DNA of 64,000 bases from Methylobacterium sp. J-067 (GCF_022829465.1 NZ_JAKSXZ010000027.1:1-64000); one strand, 5' to 3'; counted from the first letter of the stretch, positions 17,123-26,645 are shown. Translations and numbers: made by a program. Notes: generated from the letters alone by a model not told the origin.

Positions 17123-17192
17123 GACCGGCCGTCATCGGCCGGTCGCACACCCCAGCCTACCGGGCCCGGCCGCTCGCCCCGAGCGCCGGGCC
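17123..17192 (+). other. two strong stem-loops between rpsB and tsf
   Basis: The first pairs GACCGGCCG (17123-17131) with CGGCCGGTC (17136-17144) around a TCAT loop. The second pairs GGCCCGG (17163-17169) with CCGGGCC (17186-17192) and, after one bulged C, CGCTC (17171-17175) with GAGCG (17181-17185). No T run follows either. They probably act as RNA processing or stability elements, or as partial attenuators between the two genes. Confidence 0.5.
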
Positions 17193-17234
17193 TCTGTCAT
17201 CGAACCGCCCTCAACCGCACGAAAGGAACCGGCC

Positions 17235-18161
17235 ATGGCCAACATCACTGCCGCGATGGTGAAGGAGCTTCGCGAGAAGACCGGCGCCGGCATGATGGAT
17301 TGCAAGGGCGCCCTCGCCGAGACGCAGGGTGACATCGAGGCCGCCGTCGATTGGCTGCGCAAGAAGGGTCTCGCCAAGGCCGCCAAGAAGGCCGGCCGCG
17401 TCGCCGCCGAGGGCCTCGTGGCCGTCGAGTCCGCCGGGCACCACGCCGCCATCGTCGAGGTGAACTCCGAGACCGACTTCGTGGCCCGCAACGACGGCTT
17501 CCAGGCCTTCGCCCGCGAGGCCGCCAAGATCGCCCTCAACACCGACGGCACCCTCGAAGGCCTGCAGAACGCGACCTTCCCCGGTTCGTCCGAGACTGTC
17601 GCGGCCCACCTGCAGAGCCTGATCGCCACGATCGGCGAGAACATGAATCTGCGCCGCGTCGCCAAGCTCGACGTGACGAAGGGCGTGATCGCCAGCTACG
17701 TCCACAGCCAGATCGCCGACGGCCTCGGCAAGATCGGCGTGCTCGTGGCCCTCGAGTCCGAGGGGGACGTGGACGCCCTCTCGACGCTCGGCCGCCAGAT
17801 CGCCATGCACGTCGCGGCGACGAACCCGGTGGCCCTCGACGCCTCCGGCGTCGATGCCGGGACCGTGGAGCGTGAGTCGAACATCCTGCGTGAGAAGAAT
17901 GCCGGCAAGCCGGATCACGTCATGCAGAAGATCATCGAGAGCGGCCTGAAGTCCTACTACAAGGAGGTCACCCTCCTGGAGCAGCCCTTCGTGCACGATG
18001 GCTCGAAGACTGTCTCCCAGGTGCTGAAGGAAGCGGCCGGCAAGGTCGGCGGCCCCGTCACCTTGAAGGGCTTCGTCCGCTACGCGCTGGGCGAGGGCAT
18101 CGAGAAGGAAGAGGGCCCGGACTTCGCGACCGAGGTCGCCCAGCAGGCCGGTCGCGCCTGA
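17235..18161 (+). CDS. tsf: elongation factor Ts
   Basis: EF-Ts recycles EF-Tu by catalysing GDP/GTP exchange. The 308-residue protein starts with the UBA-like domain ([20 protein letters not shown]), followed by the core with the [15 protein letters not shown] signature and [12 protein letters not shown] in the second half, and a C-terminal module. Length and order are standard. GAAAGGAA lies shortly before the ATG. It follows rpsB with a 127-base gap holding two hairpins, and is followed by a clear terminator at 18191, so rpsB-tsf forms a complete unit separate from pyrH. Confidence 0.97.
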   Translation: MANITAAMVKELREKTGAGMMDCKGALAETQGDIEAAVDWLRKKGLAKAAKKAGRVAAEGLVAVESAGHHAAIVEVNSETDFVARNDGFQAFAREAAKIALNTDGTLEGLQNATFPGSSETVAAHLQSLIATIGENMNLRRVAKLDVTKGVIASYVHSQIADGLGKIGVLVALESEGDVDALSTLGRQIAMHVAATNPVALDASGVDAGTVERESNILREKNAGKPDHVMQKIIESGLKSYYKEVTLLEQPFVHDGSKTVSQVLKEAAGKVGGPVTLKGFVRYALGEGIEKEEGPDFATEVAQQAGRA

Positions 18162-18190
18162 TCCGAACGGATCCCTCGCGGATCGTTGCG

Positions 18191-18226
18191 AAGCCCGCCG
18201 GGTCGCCCTCGGCGGGCTTTGTTCTG
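18191..18226 (+). terminator. Rho-independent terminator after tsf
   Basis: AAGCCCGCCG (18191-18200) and CGGCGGGCTT (18210-18219) form a ten-base stem with a nine-base loop, followed by TGTTCT. It begins 30 bases after the tsf stop. This is one of the two clearest terminators in the window. Confidence 0.85.
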
Positions 18227-18323
18227 CGCACTCGCGCCCGTCGTTCTTGTGCGGTGCAATAATCCGCGCTGCCGCGTGCCCGGACGCACAGCGTGACGGC
18301 GACGGGACCCCTACTTTGGGCTC

Positions 18324-18419
18324 ATGGCAAAGAGCTTCAGCTACCTCATGATCGGTGTCTTCGCTTCCGGCCTTTTCATGACGGCCGCGGGCGTGCTGGA
18401 TTTCGTCTCCAGCCACTGA
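18324..18419 (+). CDS. possible 31-residue single-pass membrane peptide
   Basis: The frame reads MAKSFSYLMIGVFASGLFMT followed by AAGVLDFVSSH. Residues 6-26 form one hydrophobic segment, so an inner-membrane peptide is predicted; I do not recognise it. For: it sits alone between the tsf terminator and pyrH, the composition is convincingly membrane-like, and a seven-base hairpin follows the stop. Against: no strong ribosome site is visible and the frame is very short. Confidence 0.4.
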   Translation: MAKSFSYLMIGVFASGLFMTAAGVLDFVSSH

Positions 18420-18425
18420 CACCAC

Positions 18426-18443
18426 CCGGCCCCTCAGGGCCGG
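18426..18443 (+). terminator. hairpin after the 31-residue frame
   Basis: CCGGCCC (18426-18432) and GGGCCGG (18437-18443) pair perfectly around CTCA, seven bases beyond the small frame's stop; TTCCCCTC follows. Terminator-like but with a weak T tract. The remaining bases to pyrH at 18584 show no gene. Confidence 0.4.
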
Positions 18444-18583
18444 CTTCCCCTCGACGGGTTCACCACTTCATCACCGGGCTGCTCAGGCAGTCCGGTGATT
18501 TCGTCTGTGTCACCCTCGACGCGCGAGCGGGGTCTGGCGTAGAAGCTGCCGCCCGGCGGTTCGGGCTGTCACGAGGACTCCAG

Positions 18584-19306
18584 ATGCCCGCATCGACGCC
18601 CTTTCGTCGTGTGCTCGTGAAGCTCTCCGGCGAAGCCCTGGCAGCCCCTGACGGCTATTGGCTGCATCCCCCGACCCTGGCCGCTTTGGCCGAGGACATC
18701 TCCCGGTCCATCGAGAAGGGGCTGGAGATCGCCATCGTCGTCGGCGGCGGCAACATGATCCGCGGCGCCCGCATCTCGGCCGCCGGCTGGATCGACCGGG
18801 CGACCGGCGATTCGCTGGGCATGATGGCGACGGTGATGAACTCGCTGGCCATCGAGACCGCCCTTAACGCGGCGGGCGTGCAGGCGCGGACGATGTCGGC
18901 CGTGTCGATGCCGACGATCTGTGAGACCTATGCTCGCCAGCCGGCGCTGCACCACCTCGACAAGGGGCAGGTGGTGGTCCTCGCGGGCGGCACCGGCAAC
19001 CCGTATTTCACCACCGACACCGCCGCCGTCCTGCGCGCCGCCGAGCTGCGCTGCGATGCCGTGCTGAAGGCGACGCAGGTGGATGGAGTCTATTCGGCCG
19101 ATCCGAAGAAGGACCCCAACGCCGTCCGTTACGACCGCATCACCCATGACGAAGCCATTGCCCGCGACCTGAAGGTGATGGACACCGCCGCCTTCGCGCT
19201 TGCCCGCGAGAGTCGGCTGTCGATCGTGGTCGGCTCGGTCCACGCGCCGAGTTCCATCGCCGCGATCCTGTCGGGCGACGCCCCCTCGACCCATGTGGTC
19301 CCCTAA
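18584..19306 (+). CDS. pyrH: uridylate (UMP) kinase
   Basis: PyrH phosphorylates UMP to UDP in pyrimidine nucleotide synthesis. The 240-residue amino-acid-kinase fold starts FRRVLVKLSGEAL, has the IAIVVGGGNMIRG nucleotide loop, the DSLGMMATVMNSLAIETAL stretch, and VVLAGGTGNPYFTTDTAAVLRA, all diagnostic. The ATG at 18584 has GAGG eight bases upstream and gives the family-standard N-terminus; the frame is open further upstream but not conserved. It begins the pyrH-frr-cdsA-dxr series. Confidence 0.96.
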   Translation: MPASTPFRRVLVKLSGEALAAPDGYWLHPPTLAALAEDISRSIEKGLEIAIVVGGGNMIRGARISAAGWIDRATGDSLGMMATVMNSLAIETALNAAGVQARTMSAVSMPTICETYARQPALHHLDKGQVVVLAGGTGNPYFTTDTAAVLRAAELRCDAVLKATQVDGVYSADPKKDPNAVRYDRITHDEAIARDLKVMDTAAFALARESRLSIVVGSVHAPSSIAAILSGDAPSTHVVP

Positions 19307-19422
19307 CACTGGGGATGCTGCAACCCGGCGTTTGCGGGCGAGAAAAAATTCGTCCATTGAGGCCGCGATCGCGCGCCCTGCGCTGCGCCCCCTTTCCACC
19401 ATGCCCGTAGGGACCTGACGCC

Positions 19423-19986
19423 ATGGCCACTCCGGAATTCGATCTCAACGACATCAAGCGCCGTATGCAGGGCGCCGTCTCGTCCCTCTCGAAGGATCTC
19501 GGCTCCCTGCGCACCGGCCGGGCTACGCCGGGTCTGGTCGATCCGATCCAGGTCGATGCCTACGGTTCGATGATGCCGATGTCTCAGGTGGCGACGGTGA
19601 GCGTGCCGGAGCCGCGCCTCCTGTCCATCTCGGTCTGGGACCGCAGCATGGTCACCGCCGTCGAGAAGGCGATCCGCGAATCCGACCTCGGCCTCAACCC
19701 GCAGACGGAAGGCCAGACGATCCGCCTGCGCATCCCCGAGATGAACGAGCAGCGCCGCAAGGAGATGGTGAAGGTAGCGCACAAGTATGCGGAGGAGGCC
19801 CGCGTCGCCGTGCGCCACGTCCGCCGCGACGGGCTCGACCACCTGAAGAAGCTCCTGAAAGACAGCGCCATCTCCGAGGACGACGAGAAGCGTCAGGCCG
19901 GCGACGTCCAGAAGGTCACGGATTCCCACATCGCCGAGATCGACGGCGTGCTGTCGTCGAAGGAAAAGGAAATCATGCAGGTCTGA
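19423..19986 (+). CDS. frr: ribosome recycling factor
   Basis: RRF splits post-termination ribosomes together with EF-G. The 187-residue protein is the usual length and contains [21 protein letters not shown] and [31 protein letters not shown] conserved regions (seen as residues about 107-130). Domain I is a three-helix bundle and domain II an inserted barrel, as in the family. It follows pyrH after 116 bases, in which an A-rich stretch (GAGAAAAAATTC) is the only feature. cdsA starts seven bases after its stop, so the normally intervening uppS gene is absent. Confidence 0.97.
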   Translation: MATPEFDLNDIKRRMQGAVSSLSKDLGSLRTGRATPGLVDPIQVDAYGSMMPMSQVATVSVPEPRLLSISVWDRSMVTAVEKAIRESDLGLNPQTEGQTIRLRIPEMNEQRRKEMVKVAHKYAEEARVAVRHVRRDGLDHLKKLLKDSAISEDDEKRQAGDVQKVTDSHIAEIDGVLSSKEKEIMQV

Positions 19987-19993
19987 GGCCGGC

Positions 19994-20872
19994 GTGACCG
20001 TGGTCCCGGCCGAGGCGGTTTCGGCCGCGCCCCTCGCTCCCGCGCGCCGCTCGCGCCGGGAATTGTGGCTGCGCGTCGCCTCGGGTATCGTCCTGGGGGC
20101 CGCCGTCATCGCGGCACTGATCCAGGGCGGATGGGCTTTCGCGGCCGTGTGGCTCGTGGCCGGCATCGCCGGATACGGCGAATGGATCGTCATGAGCCGC
20201 GTCGAGCCGCGCGAGGTGCTGATCGCGCTGGGCGCCGCGACCCTCGCCGCGATGGTCCTCGCCCTCCAGCAAAACGCCCCTTCTGTCGCCTGCGCCGCGA
20301 TCCTCGTCCTTGGGGCGGCGGCCTGCGCCACCGTGGCGCGCACCGGCGCGGGGCGGGCGAGGGCGCTGATCGGTCTCCTCTGCGCGGGCGTGATCGCTGC
20401 GGTGCCGACCGCCCTGCGGGACGACGCCACCCTGGCGCTGATCGGGCCGATCTGGATGTTCGCCGTGGTCTGGGCGACCGACATCACCGCCTATTTCGTC
20501 GGGCGTCGCCTCGGCGGGCCGAAGCTGATGCGGCGGGTCTCGCCCAACAAGACGTGGTCCGGCGCACTGGGCGGCCTCCTCGGCGCCGTCGCCGCCGGGA
20601 CGCTGGTCGCCGTCGGCGCGGACCTGATGGGAATGGCCCTGCCGCGCGGCGCCTCCCTGCCGGTGGTGGCGGGCGTGAGTGCGTTGGCCTCCATCCTGTC
20701 CCAGGCGGGCGACCTCTACGAATCGTGGCTGAAGCGCCGCCACGGCGTGAAGGATTCGAGCCGCATCATCCCCGGCCATGGCGGGGTGATGGACCGGCTC
20801 GACGGGTTTTTCGCCGTGGCCGTGCTGGCGGGACTCTATCTCGCCCTGCGCGGGTATGGCCTGATCGGCTAA
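19994..20872 (+). CDS. cdsA: phosphatidate cytidylyltransferase (CDP-diglyceride synthase)
   Basis: CdsA makes CDP-diacylglycerol from phosphatidic acid and CTP, the branch point to all phospholipids. The 292-residue membrane protein has about eight hydrophobic segments and ends with the family signature KDSSRIIPGHGGVMDRLDG near residues 252-270. WATDITAYFVGRRLGGPK, a conserved mid-protein block, is also present. The start is a GTG (VTVVPAEAV) seven bases after frr; there is no ATG nearby. It is followed by dxr after 19 bases. Confidence 0.94.
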   Translation: MTVVPAEAVSAAPLAPARRSRRELWLRVASGIVLGAAVIAALIQGGWAFAAVWLVAGIAGYGEWIVMSRVEPREVLIALGAATLAAMVLALQQNAPSVACAAILVLGAAACATVARTGAGRARALIGLLCAGVIAAVPTALRDDATLALIGPIWMFAVVWATDITAYFVGRRLGGPKLMRRVSPNKTWSGALGGLLGAVAAGTLVAVGADLMGMALPRGASLPVVAGVSALASILSQAGDLYESWLKRRHGVKDSSRIIPGHGGVMDRLDGFFAVAVLAGLYLALRGYGLIG

Positions 20873-20891
20873 TATCTCAGGAGTTCCGCCC

Positions 20892-22070
20892 GTGACGCAG
20901 ACCGTCACCGTCCTCGGGGCCACCGGCTCCATCGGCCGTTCCACCGCCGACCTGCTGACGCAGCATCCCGACCGCTTCCGCACCGGCGCGGTGGTGGGCG
21001 GTCGCGACGCGGCGGCCCTGGCCAAGGTCGCCCGCGAGCTGAACGCGAGCTTCGCGGCGCTCGCCGACCCGGCCGCTGGCCCGGCGCTCGCCGAGGCACT
21101 GTCGGGCTCCGGCATCGCCAACGGCGCGGGGGAGGGGGCCGTGATGGAGGCCGTCGCGCGCGATGCCGACATCGTGGTCGCGGCGGTGAGCGGAGCCGCC
21201 GGCCTCAAGCCGACGCACGCCGCCCTGCGCCTCGGGCGCACGGTGGCGCTCGCCAACAAGGAGAGCTTGGTCTGCGCGGGCGACGCCTTCATGCGCGACG
21301 CCAAGCGCTACGGCGCCACCATCTGGCCGATGGATTCCGAGCACGACGCCCTCGCGCAGGCCCTGCACGGGCGGCCCCTGGACGACGTGCGCACGCTGAT
21401 GATCACCGCGTCCGGCGGCCCGTTCCGCACCTGGACGCGGGAGCGCATTGCCGCCGCGACGCCCGCCGAGGCCGCCGCCCATCCGACCTGGTCGATGGGC
21501 ATGAAGATCAACATCGATTCCGCCTCCCTGATGAACAAGGGGCTGGAACTGATCGAGGCGCACCACCTCTTCGGCATCGAGCCGGAACGGCTCGACGTGG
21601 TGGTGCATCCGCAATCGGTCATCCACGGGATGGTCTACTGGATCGACGGGGCAGTGACGGCGGAACTGGCCCTGCCGGACATGCGCGTGCCGATCTCGCA
21701 TTGCCTCGGCCTCGGCGACCGGCTCAGCATCGAGCGCGGGCGGCCCCTCGACCTCGTGAAGCTCGGCGCCCTGACCTTCGAGGCGGCGGACGAGGAGCGC
21801 TTCCCCTGCCTGCGGATCGCCCGCGCCGCCATGGCCGACGGGGGCGCCGCGCCAACCGTGATGAATGCCGCGAACGAGGTGGCGGTGGCCGCCTTCATCG
21901 CCAGCCGCATCGGCTTCTACGGCATCGCCGAACTCGTGGAGCGGGCCTGCACGCATTTCGCGCCGGTCTACCGGCACGCTCCGGCGGATGTCGAAGAGGC
22001 GCTGGCGATCGACGCGCATGTGCGCGCCTGGAGCGCCGAGGCGCTGCCGGAGATGCGCGCCGCCGGCTAA
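20892..22070 (+). CDS. dxr: 1-deoxy-D-xylulose 5-phosphate reductoisomerase
   Basis: Dxr converts DXP to 2-C-methyl-D-erythritol 4-phosphate with NADPH, the committed step of non-mevalonate isoprenoid synthesis. The 392-residue protein opens with the NADPH loop VTVLGATGSIGRST, then ALANKESLVCAGD and the metal and substrate region MDSEHDALAQAL, and TMSIGMKINIDSAS-like TWSMGMKINIDSASLMNKG. The start is a GTG with CAGGAG ten bases upstream. In most alphaproteobacteria rseP and bamA come next; here the next gene is folC on the opposite strand, seven bases away and convergent. Confidence 0.96.
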   Translation: MTQTVTVLGATGSIGRSTADLLTQHPDRFRTGAVVGGRDAAALAKVARELNASFAALADPAAGPALAEALSGSGIANGAGEGAVMEAVARDADIVVAAVSGAAGLKPTHAALRLGRTVALANKESLVCAGDAFMRDAKRYGATIWPMDSEHDALAQALHGRPLDDVRTLMITASGGPFRTWTRERIAAATPAEAAAHPTWSMGMKINIDSASLMNKGLELIEAHHLFGIEPERLDVVVHPQSVIHGMVYWIDGAVTAELALPDMRVPISHCLGLGDRLSIERGRPLDLVKLGALTFEAADEERFPCLRIARAAMADGGAAPTVMNAANEVAVAAFIASRIGFYGIAELVERACTHFAPVYRHAPADVEEALAIDAHVRAWSAEALPEMRAAG

Positions 22071-22077
22071 GTCCGGT

Positions 22078-23403
22078 TCAGGTCGGCGGCGTGCCGTTCG
22101 CCGCCAGCACCTGCCCCGCAAGGTAGAGCGAGCCGCAGATGAGGATGCGCGGCGCCCGTTCGAAGGCAATGTCGCCGACCGCCGACAGTGCCGCCTCGAC
22201 GCTCGGGGCGATCCGCGACGACAGGCCGGCGCGCTCGGCGATTTCGGCGACCTCCTCCGGCGGACGGGCGGCGACCTGACCGGAGATCGGCACGGCGATC
22301 AGCGCGCGGGCGAGCCCGACGAAATGGCGCAGGAAGCCGTCGGCGTCCTTGGTGCCGAGCAGCCCGACGATCAGCACGAGGGGCGCGTCGCTGCGCTCGC
22401 CGAGATCGCCCATGGCGGCGGCGAGGATGCGCCCGCCATCCATGTTGTGCCCGCCGTCGAGCCAGAGTTCCGCGCTGCTGGGGACGAGGGCGGCGAGGCG
22501 CCCCTTGCCGAGGCGCTGTAGCCGGCCCGGCCATTCGACGCCCGTCAGGCCGCGCTCCAGGGCAACGGTGCCGATGTCGCCGAACCCGGCCGCGCGAAGG
22601 GCCGCGATGGCGGTGCTAGCGTTCACGAGCTGGTGCCGGCCCGCGAGCTTCGGCCTCGGCAGGTCGAACAGGTCGGTCTCGTCCTGATAGACGAGCCGCC
22701 CGCGCTCCTCGTGGACGGAGAAATCCTGGTTGCCGATGATGATCGGGTCGGCCCCGACGCGCTCGGCCTGCCGGCAGAGTACCGTATCGGCCTCGGCGTA
22801 ATCCTGGGCCGCGATCACCGCCGGGCAGCCGCGCTTGAAGATGCCGGCCTTCTCGGTGGCGACCGATTCCACCGTATCCCCAAGATATTCCGCGTGGTCA
22901 CGGCCGATGGGCGTCACCACCGCGCAGGCGGGCTGGTCGATGACGTTGGTGGCGTCCACCCGCCCTCCGAGGCCGACTTCCAGCAGCAGCACGTCGGCCG
23001 GGTGCTCGGAGAAGAGCAGCAGCGCGGCGGCGGTGGTGATCTCGAAGACGGTGATCGGCTCACCCGCGTTGGCGGCCTCGCAGCGGGAGAACGCGTCGGC
23101 CAGGGTCTCCTCGTCCACGAACCGCCCGCCGCCGATGGCGCCGAGGCGGATGCGCTCGTGGAACCGCACCAGATGCGGCGAGGTGTAGACGTGGGCCGCG
23201 AGCCCCCCGGCCTCAAGAATCGCCCGCATGAAGGCGATGGTCGAGCCCTTGCCGTTGGTGCCGGCGACGTGGATCACCGGCGGCAGGCGCCGCTCCGGGT
23301 GGTTCAGCCGCGCGAGCAACCGCTCGATCCGCCCGAGGGACAGATCGATGGTGCGAGGGTGCAGCGCCAGGAAGCGCGCCAGGAGGGCGTCGGAGGAATC
23401 CAT
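22078..23403 (-). CDS. folC: bifunctional folylpolyglutamate synthase / dihydrofolate synthase
   Basis: FolC joins glutamate to dihydropteroate and extends the polyglutamate tail of folates, relevant to one-carbon metabolism. The 441-residue Mur-ligase-fold protein has the P-loop HVAGTNGKGSTIAFM near residue 47, the SPHLVRFHERIR stretch, LEVGLGGRVDATNVI and a C-terminal domain with ELWLDGGHNMDGGRILA. The ATG start gives the standard N-terminus with the SLGRIERLLARL helix. It is read after accD with six bases between, as in the conserved trpA-accD-folC arrangement. Confidence 0.95.
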   Translation of the reverse strand: MDSSDALLARFLALHPRTIDLSLGRIERLLARLNHPERRLPPVIHVAGTNGKGSTIAFMRAILEAGGLAAHVYTSPHLVRFHERIRLGAIGGGRFVDEETLADAFSRCEAANAGEPITVFEITTAAALLLFSEHPADVLLLEVGLGGRVDATNVIDQPACAVVTPIGRDHAEYLGDTVESVATEKAGIFKRGCPAVIAAQDYAEADTVLCRQAERVGADPIIIGNQDFSVHEERGRLVYQDETDLFDLPRPKLAGRHQLVNASTAIAALRAAGFGDIGTVALERGLTGVEWPGRLQRLGKGRLAALVPSSAELWLDGGHNMDGGRILAAAMGDLGERSDAPLVLIVGLLGTKDADGFLRHFVGLARALIAVPISGQVAARPPEEVAEIAERAGLSSRIAPSVEAALSAVGDIAFERAPRILICGSLYLAGQVLAANGTPPT

Positions 23404-23409
23404 CGGCCC

Positions 23410-24315
23410 TCAGGCCATTTCAGAGGCGGGTTCGGAAGCCGGCTCGGCCTGCGCGGCGGGCAGGTTCATCAGCAGGCCGCAGAGGCGGGTGATCGTGTCC
23501 TTCAACTGGTGCCGGTGCACCACCTGATCCACCATGCCGTGGTCGCGCAGGTACTCGGCCCGCTGGAAGCCGTCCGGCAGCTTTTCGCGAATCGTCTGCT
23601 CGATCACGCGCGGGCCGGCGAAGCAGATCAGCGCCCCCGGCTCGGCGAGGTGGACATCACCCAGCATCGCGTAGGAGGCGGTGACACCGCCCGTGGTCGG
23701 GTTGGTGAGCACCACGATGTAGGGTAGGCGCGCGTCGCGCAGGCGGCGCACCGCCACGGTGGTGCGAGGCATCTGCATGAGCGAGAGGATGCCCTCCTGC
23801 ATCCGCGCGCCGCCGGAGGCGGAGAACAGGACGTAGGGGGTCTTCTTCTCGACGGCCTTCTCGGCGCCACGCACGAAGGCCTCTCCCGCCGCCATGCCGA
23901 GCGAGCCGGCCATGAAGCCGAATTCCTGCACGGCCAGCGTCATCGGGATGCTGCCGACCCGGCCGAAGCCGATCTTGAAGGCGTCCTGCAGGCCGGTCTT
24001 GCTGCGGGCGTCCTTCAGGCGGTCGACGTAACGCTTTTCGTCGCGGAACTTGAGCGGATCGGTCGGCACATCGGGGAGGGCGACGTCGATCCACGTGCCG
24101 CCGTCGAACATCATCTTGAGGCGCGCCGTGGCGCTCATCTTGAGATGATGCTCGGAGCCGGGAATGACCCAGTGATTGGCCTCCACCTCCTTGTGGAAGA
24201 CCATCTGGCCGGTGTCGGGGCACTTGACCCAGAGGTTCTCCGGGGTCTCGCGCTTGAACAGCGTCTTGATCCGGGGGCGCACGACCTCCGAGATCCAGTT
24301 CATCGGTTCGACCAT
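23410..24315 (-). CDS. accD: acetyl-CoA carboxylase carboxyltransferase subunit beta
   Basis: AccD is the beta half of the carboxyltransferase that makes malonyl-CoA with AccA and biotinylated AccB. The 301-residue protein has the crotonase-like core with [33 protein letters not shown] and [16 protein letters not shown]. The N-terminal zinc ribbon, CxxC-x-CxxC in E. coli, is degenerate: only [11 protein letters not shown] is left with one Cys and the second pair is replaced by VIPGSEHH. This also occurs in other Hyphomicrobiales as far as I recall. I chose ATG 24315 (MVEPMNW); 24303 is an alternative. It lies between trpA and folC. Confidence 0.94.
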   Translation of the reverse strand: MVEPMNWISEVVRPRIKTLFKRETPENLWVKCPDTGQMVFHKEVEANHWVIPGSEHHLKMSATARLKMMFDGGTWIDVALPDVPTDPLKFRDEKRYVDRLKDARSKTGLQDAFKIGFGRVGSIPMTLAVQEFGFMAGSLGMAAGEAFVRGAEKAVEKKTPYVLFSASGGARMQEGILSLMQMPRTTVAVRRLRDARLPYIVVLTNPTTGGVTASYAMLGDVHLAEPGALICFAGPRVIEQTIREKLPDGFQRAEYLRDHGMVDQVVHRHQLKDTITRLCGLLMNLPAAQAEPASEPASEMA

Positions 24316-24352
24316 GCTGAAACGCCCGTGTCGTTCGATGCGGGAAGAGGGT

Positions 24353-25198
24353 TCAGGCGCTGCGGCCGGCGGAGCGGACGCCCTCGGCCAGTTCGCGCAC
24401 CAGGGAGGTGACGGCCTCGACCGTGCCGGGTCCGGCGCGGCCCTCGCCGTCGAGGGAGCGGTGCAGCGCATCGACCAGGGCCGACCCGACGACGACCCCG
24501 TCCGCGCCCTTGGCGATGGCGGCCGCGTGGGCGCCGGACTTCACGCCGAAGCCGACCACCACCGGCAGATTCGTGTGCCTGCGGATCCGCCCCACCGCCT
24601 CGGCGACCCGCCCGAAATCGGGGGTCGCCGTGCCGGTGATGCCGGTGATCGACACATAGTAGACGAAACCCGCCGTGTTCGCGAGCACGGCCGGCAGGCG
24701 GCGCTCGTCGGTGGTGGGGGTGGCCAGCCGGATGAAGGCGATGCCCTTCGCCAGCGCCGGCAGGCAGAGTTCGGAATCCTCCTCCGGCGGGCAATCGACC
24801 ACGATCAGCCCATCGATCCCGGCTTCGACCGCATCGGCGAGGAACCGATCCACCCCGTAGGTGTGGATCGGGTTGTAGTAGCCCATCAGCACGATCGGCG
24901 TGGTGTCGTTCTCGGCGCGGAAGCGGCGGACGAGACCCAGCGTCTTCGCCACGTCCTGCCCGGCCTTCAGGGCGCGTAGGCCCGCGGCCTGGATCGCCGG
25001 CCCGTCGGCCATGGGATCGGTGAAGGGCATGCCGAATTCGAGGATGTCCGCCCCCGCGCCGGGCAGTGCCCGCAGGACCTCCAGCGAGGTCTCCGGGTCG
25101 GGATCGCCACCCATGATGTAGGTGACGAGCACCGCACGGCTTTCGGAGCGGGCCTTCGCGAAGGCGGTGTCGATGCGGCTCGGCGTGGCAGACGGCAT
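24353..25198 (-). CDS. trpA: tryptophan synthase alpha chain
   Basis: TrpA cleaves indole-3-glycerol phosphate and passes indole to TrpB. The 281-residue TIM barrel shows [16 protein letters not shown], the catalytic Glu in [31 protein letters not shown] and [13 protein letters not shown]. The ATG at 25198 avoids four extra residues from an earlier ATG at 25210. trpF and trpB usually precede trpA; they are not present here, where dgt is the next gene upstream across an 89-base gap. trpA, accD and folC read in the same direction with 37 and 6 base gaps and are probably co-transcribed. Confidence 0.95.
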   Translation of the reverse strand: MPSATPSRIDTAFAKARSESRAVLVTYIMGGDPDPETSLEVLRALPGAGADILEFGMPFTDPMADGPAIQAAGLRALKAGQDVAKTLGLVRRFRAENDTTPIVLMGYYNPIHTYGVDRFLADAVEAGIDGLIVVDCPPEEDSELCLPALAKGIAFIRLATPTTDERRLPAVLANTAGFVYYVSITGITGTATPDFGRVAEAVGRIRRHTNLPVVVGFGVKSGAHAAAIAKGADGVVVGSALVDALHRSLDGEGRAGPGTVEAVTSLVRELAEGVRSAGRSA

Positions 25199-25287
25199 GG
25201 GTCGGTGCAAAAGGCTTTCGGGGAACGGATCGCGCTACACCATCCCCGCCCTGCCGTGAAGCGGGGCGGGGTCGGCGCTTGTCTCGC

Positions 25288-26547
25288 TCAGGGTTCCGCG
25301 AGGGGCAGGCCCCGGCTCGGCGGGGAGCGCTCCAACTCCGGCGTGGCCTCGAACAGCTTGCGATGGGCGAGCACGGCGTAGGTGTCGGTCATGCCCGCGA
25401 TATAGTCCGCGATGCGGCGCGCGATCCGTGGCTCGGAGGCCTGCGCGAGATCGGCGCTCCATTCCGGCGGCATGCGCGACGGGTCGGCCTTGAAGGCGGT
25501 GAACAGGTCCGAGACTATGGAGGCGGCCTGCTCGCGCACGGCCATCACGCCGGGGTCGCGGTACATTCGCTTCCAGAGGAAGCGCATCACCTCCGCATCC
25601 GCTGCCTCGATGGCGGGGGAGAAGGCGACGACCGGCGCGCCGGCGGCGTGGATGTCGGCGACGATCTTGGGGTTCAGGGCCGCGATCCGCCGCTCGCTCT
25701 CGCGGATCACGTCCTCCACGAAGCGGGTGATGACCCGCCGGGCCAGTTCGTGGACCACCCGCGCCGATTCCAGGCCCGGATGCAGTGTGGCGATCTCGTC
25801 GAGCAGACCCGCGAGGAACGGGACGGCGTGGAGGTCGCCGAGGTCGAACAGGCCGGCGCGCAGCCCGTCATCGAGATCGTGCGCGGCATAGGCGATGTCG
25901 TCGGCCAACGCGGCGGCCTGCGCCTCCGGCCCGGCATGGAGAGCGATGTCGAGGGGATTCACCGCGTCGTATTCGAGGATCGCTGCCGGGATGCCGCGTT
26001 CGGCGTAGCGCGGGGTCGGTCGACCCTCGGCGGTAAGGAGGGGGCCGTTGTGCTTTACGAGCCCTTCCAGGGTCTCCCAGGTGAGGTTGAGCCCATCGAA
26101 GCCGGCATAGCGGCGCTCAAGCCGGGTCACGATCCGCAGGGTCTGGGCGTTGTGGTCGAACCCGCCGAACGGCGCCATGCAGGCGTCGAGCGCATCCTCG
26201 CCGGTATGGCCGAAGCAGGTGTGGCCGAGGTCGTGCGATAGGGCGAGCGCCTCCGCCAGATCCTCGTCGAGCCCCAGCGCTCGGGCGAGCGCGCGGGCGA
26301 TCTGCGACACTTCGAGGGAATGGGTCAGCCGCGTGCGGTAATGGTCGCCCTCGTGATGCACGAAGACCTGCGTCTTGTGCTTCAGCCGCCGGAAGGCGGT
26401 GGAATGGATGATCCGGTCGCGGTCGCGCTGGAAATCGCTGCGGGTGGGCGAACCCGGCTCGGGGATGAGCCGGCCCCGCGTCGCAGCCGGATCCGTCGCG
26501 TAGGGCGCGCGCCACCGCTCGCCGTTGGGCCGTCTCGTATCCTGCAC
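25288..26547 (-). CDS. dgt: deoxyguanosinetriphosphate triphosphohydrolase-like HD protein
   Basis: dGTPases cleave dNTPs to nucleoside and triphosphate and help nucleotide-pool balance. The 419-residue protein belongs to the dGTPase-like (type 2) group that is common in alphaproteobacteria. It shows [20 protein letters not shown] at about residues 42-60, then the HD-domain ligands His76 ([10 protein letters not shown]) and His105-Asp106 ([12 protein letters not shown]), with a further Asp near residue 215 ([12 protein letters not shown]). It reads in the opposite direction from erpA, with a 98-base divergent gap. In many relatives dgt, erpA and xth or argS are neighbours. Confidence 0.92.
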   Translation of the reverse strand: MQDTRRPNGERWRAPYATDPAATRGRLIPEPGSPTRSDFQRDRDRIIHSTAFRRLKHKTQVFVHHEGDHYRTRLTHSLEVSQIARALARALGLDEDLAEALALSHDLGHTCFGHTGEDALDACMAPFGGFDHNAQTLRIVTRLERRYAGFDGLNLTWETLEGLVKHNGPLLTAEGRPTPRYAERGIPAAILEYDAVNPLDIALHAGPEAQAAALADDIAYAAHDLDDGLRAGLFDLGDLHAVPFLAGLLDEIATLHPGLESARVVHELARRVITRFVEDVIRESERRIAALNPKIVADIHAAGAPVVAFSPAIEAADAEVMRFLWKRMYRDPGVMAVREQAASIVSDLFTAFKADPSRMPPEWSADLAQASEPRIARRIADYIAGMTDTYAVLAHRKLFEATPELERSPPSRGLPLAEP

Positions 26548-26645
26548 GGTCGCTCCTCATCCGCCCGCATTGCAGCACGGACCCGAGGCTCATATCTTGG
26601 TGGTCCGAGGGCGCAGGGCAATCGCCGTCCCGCGCCGCCGCGGAA

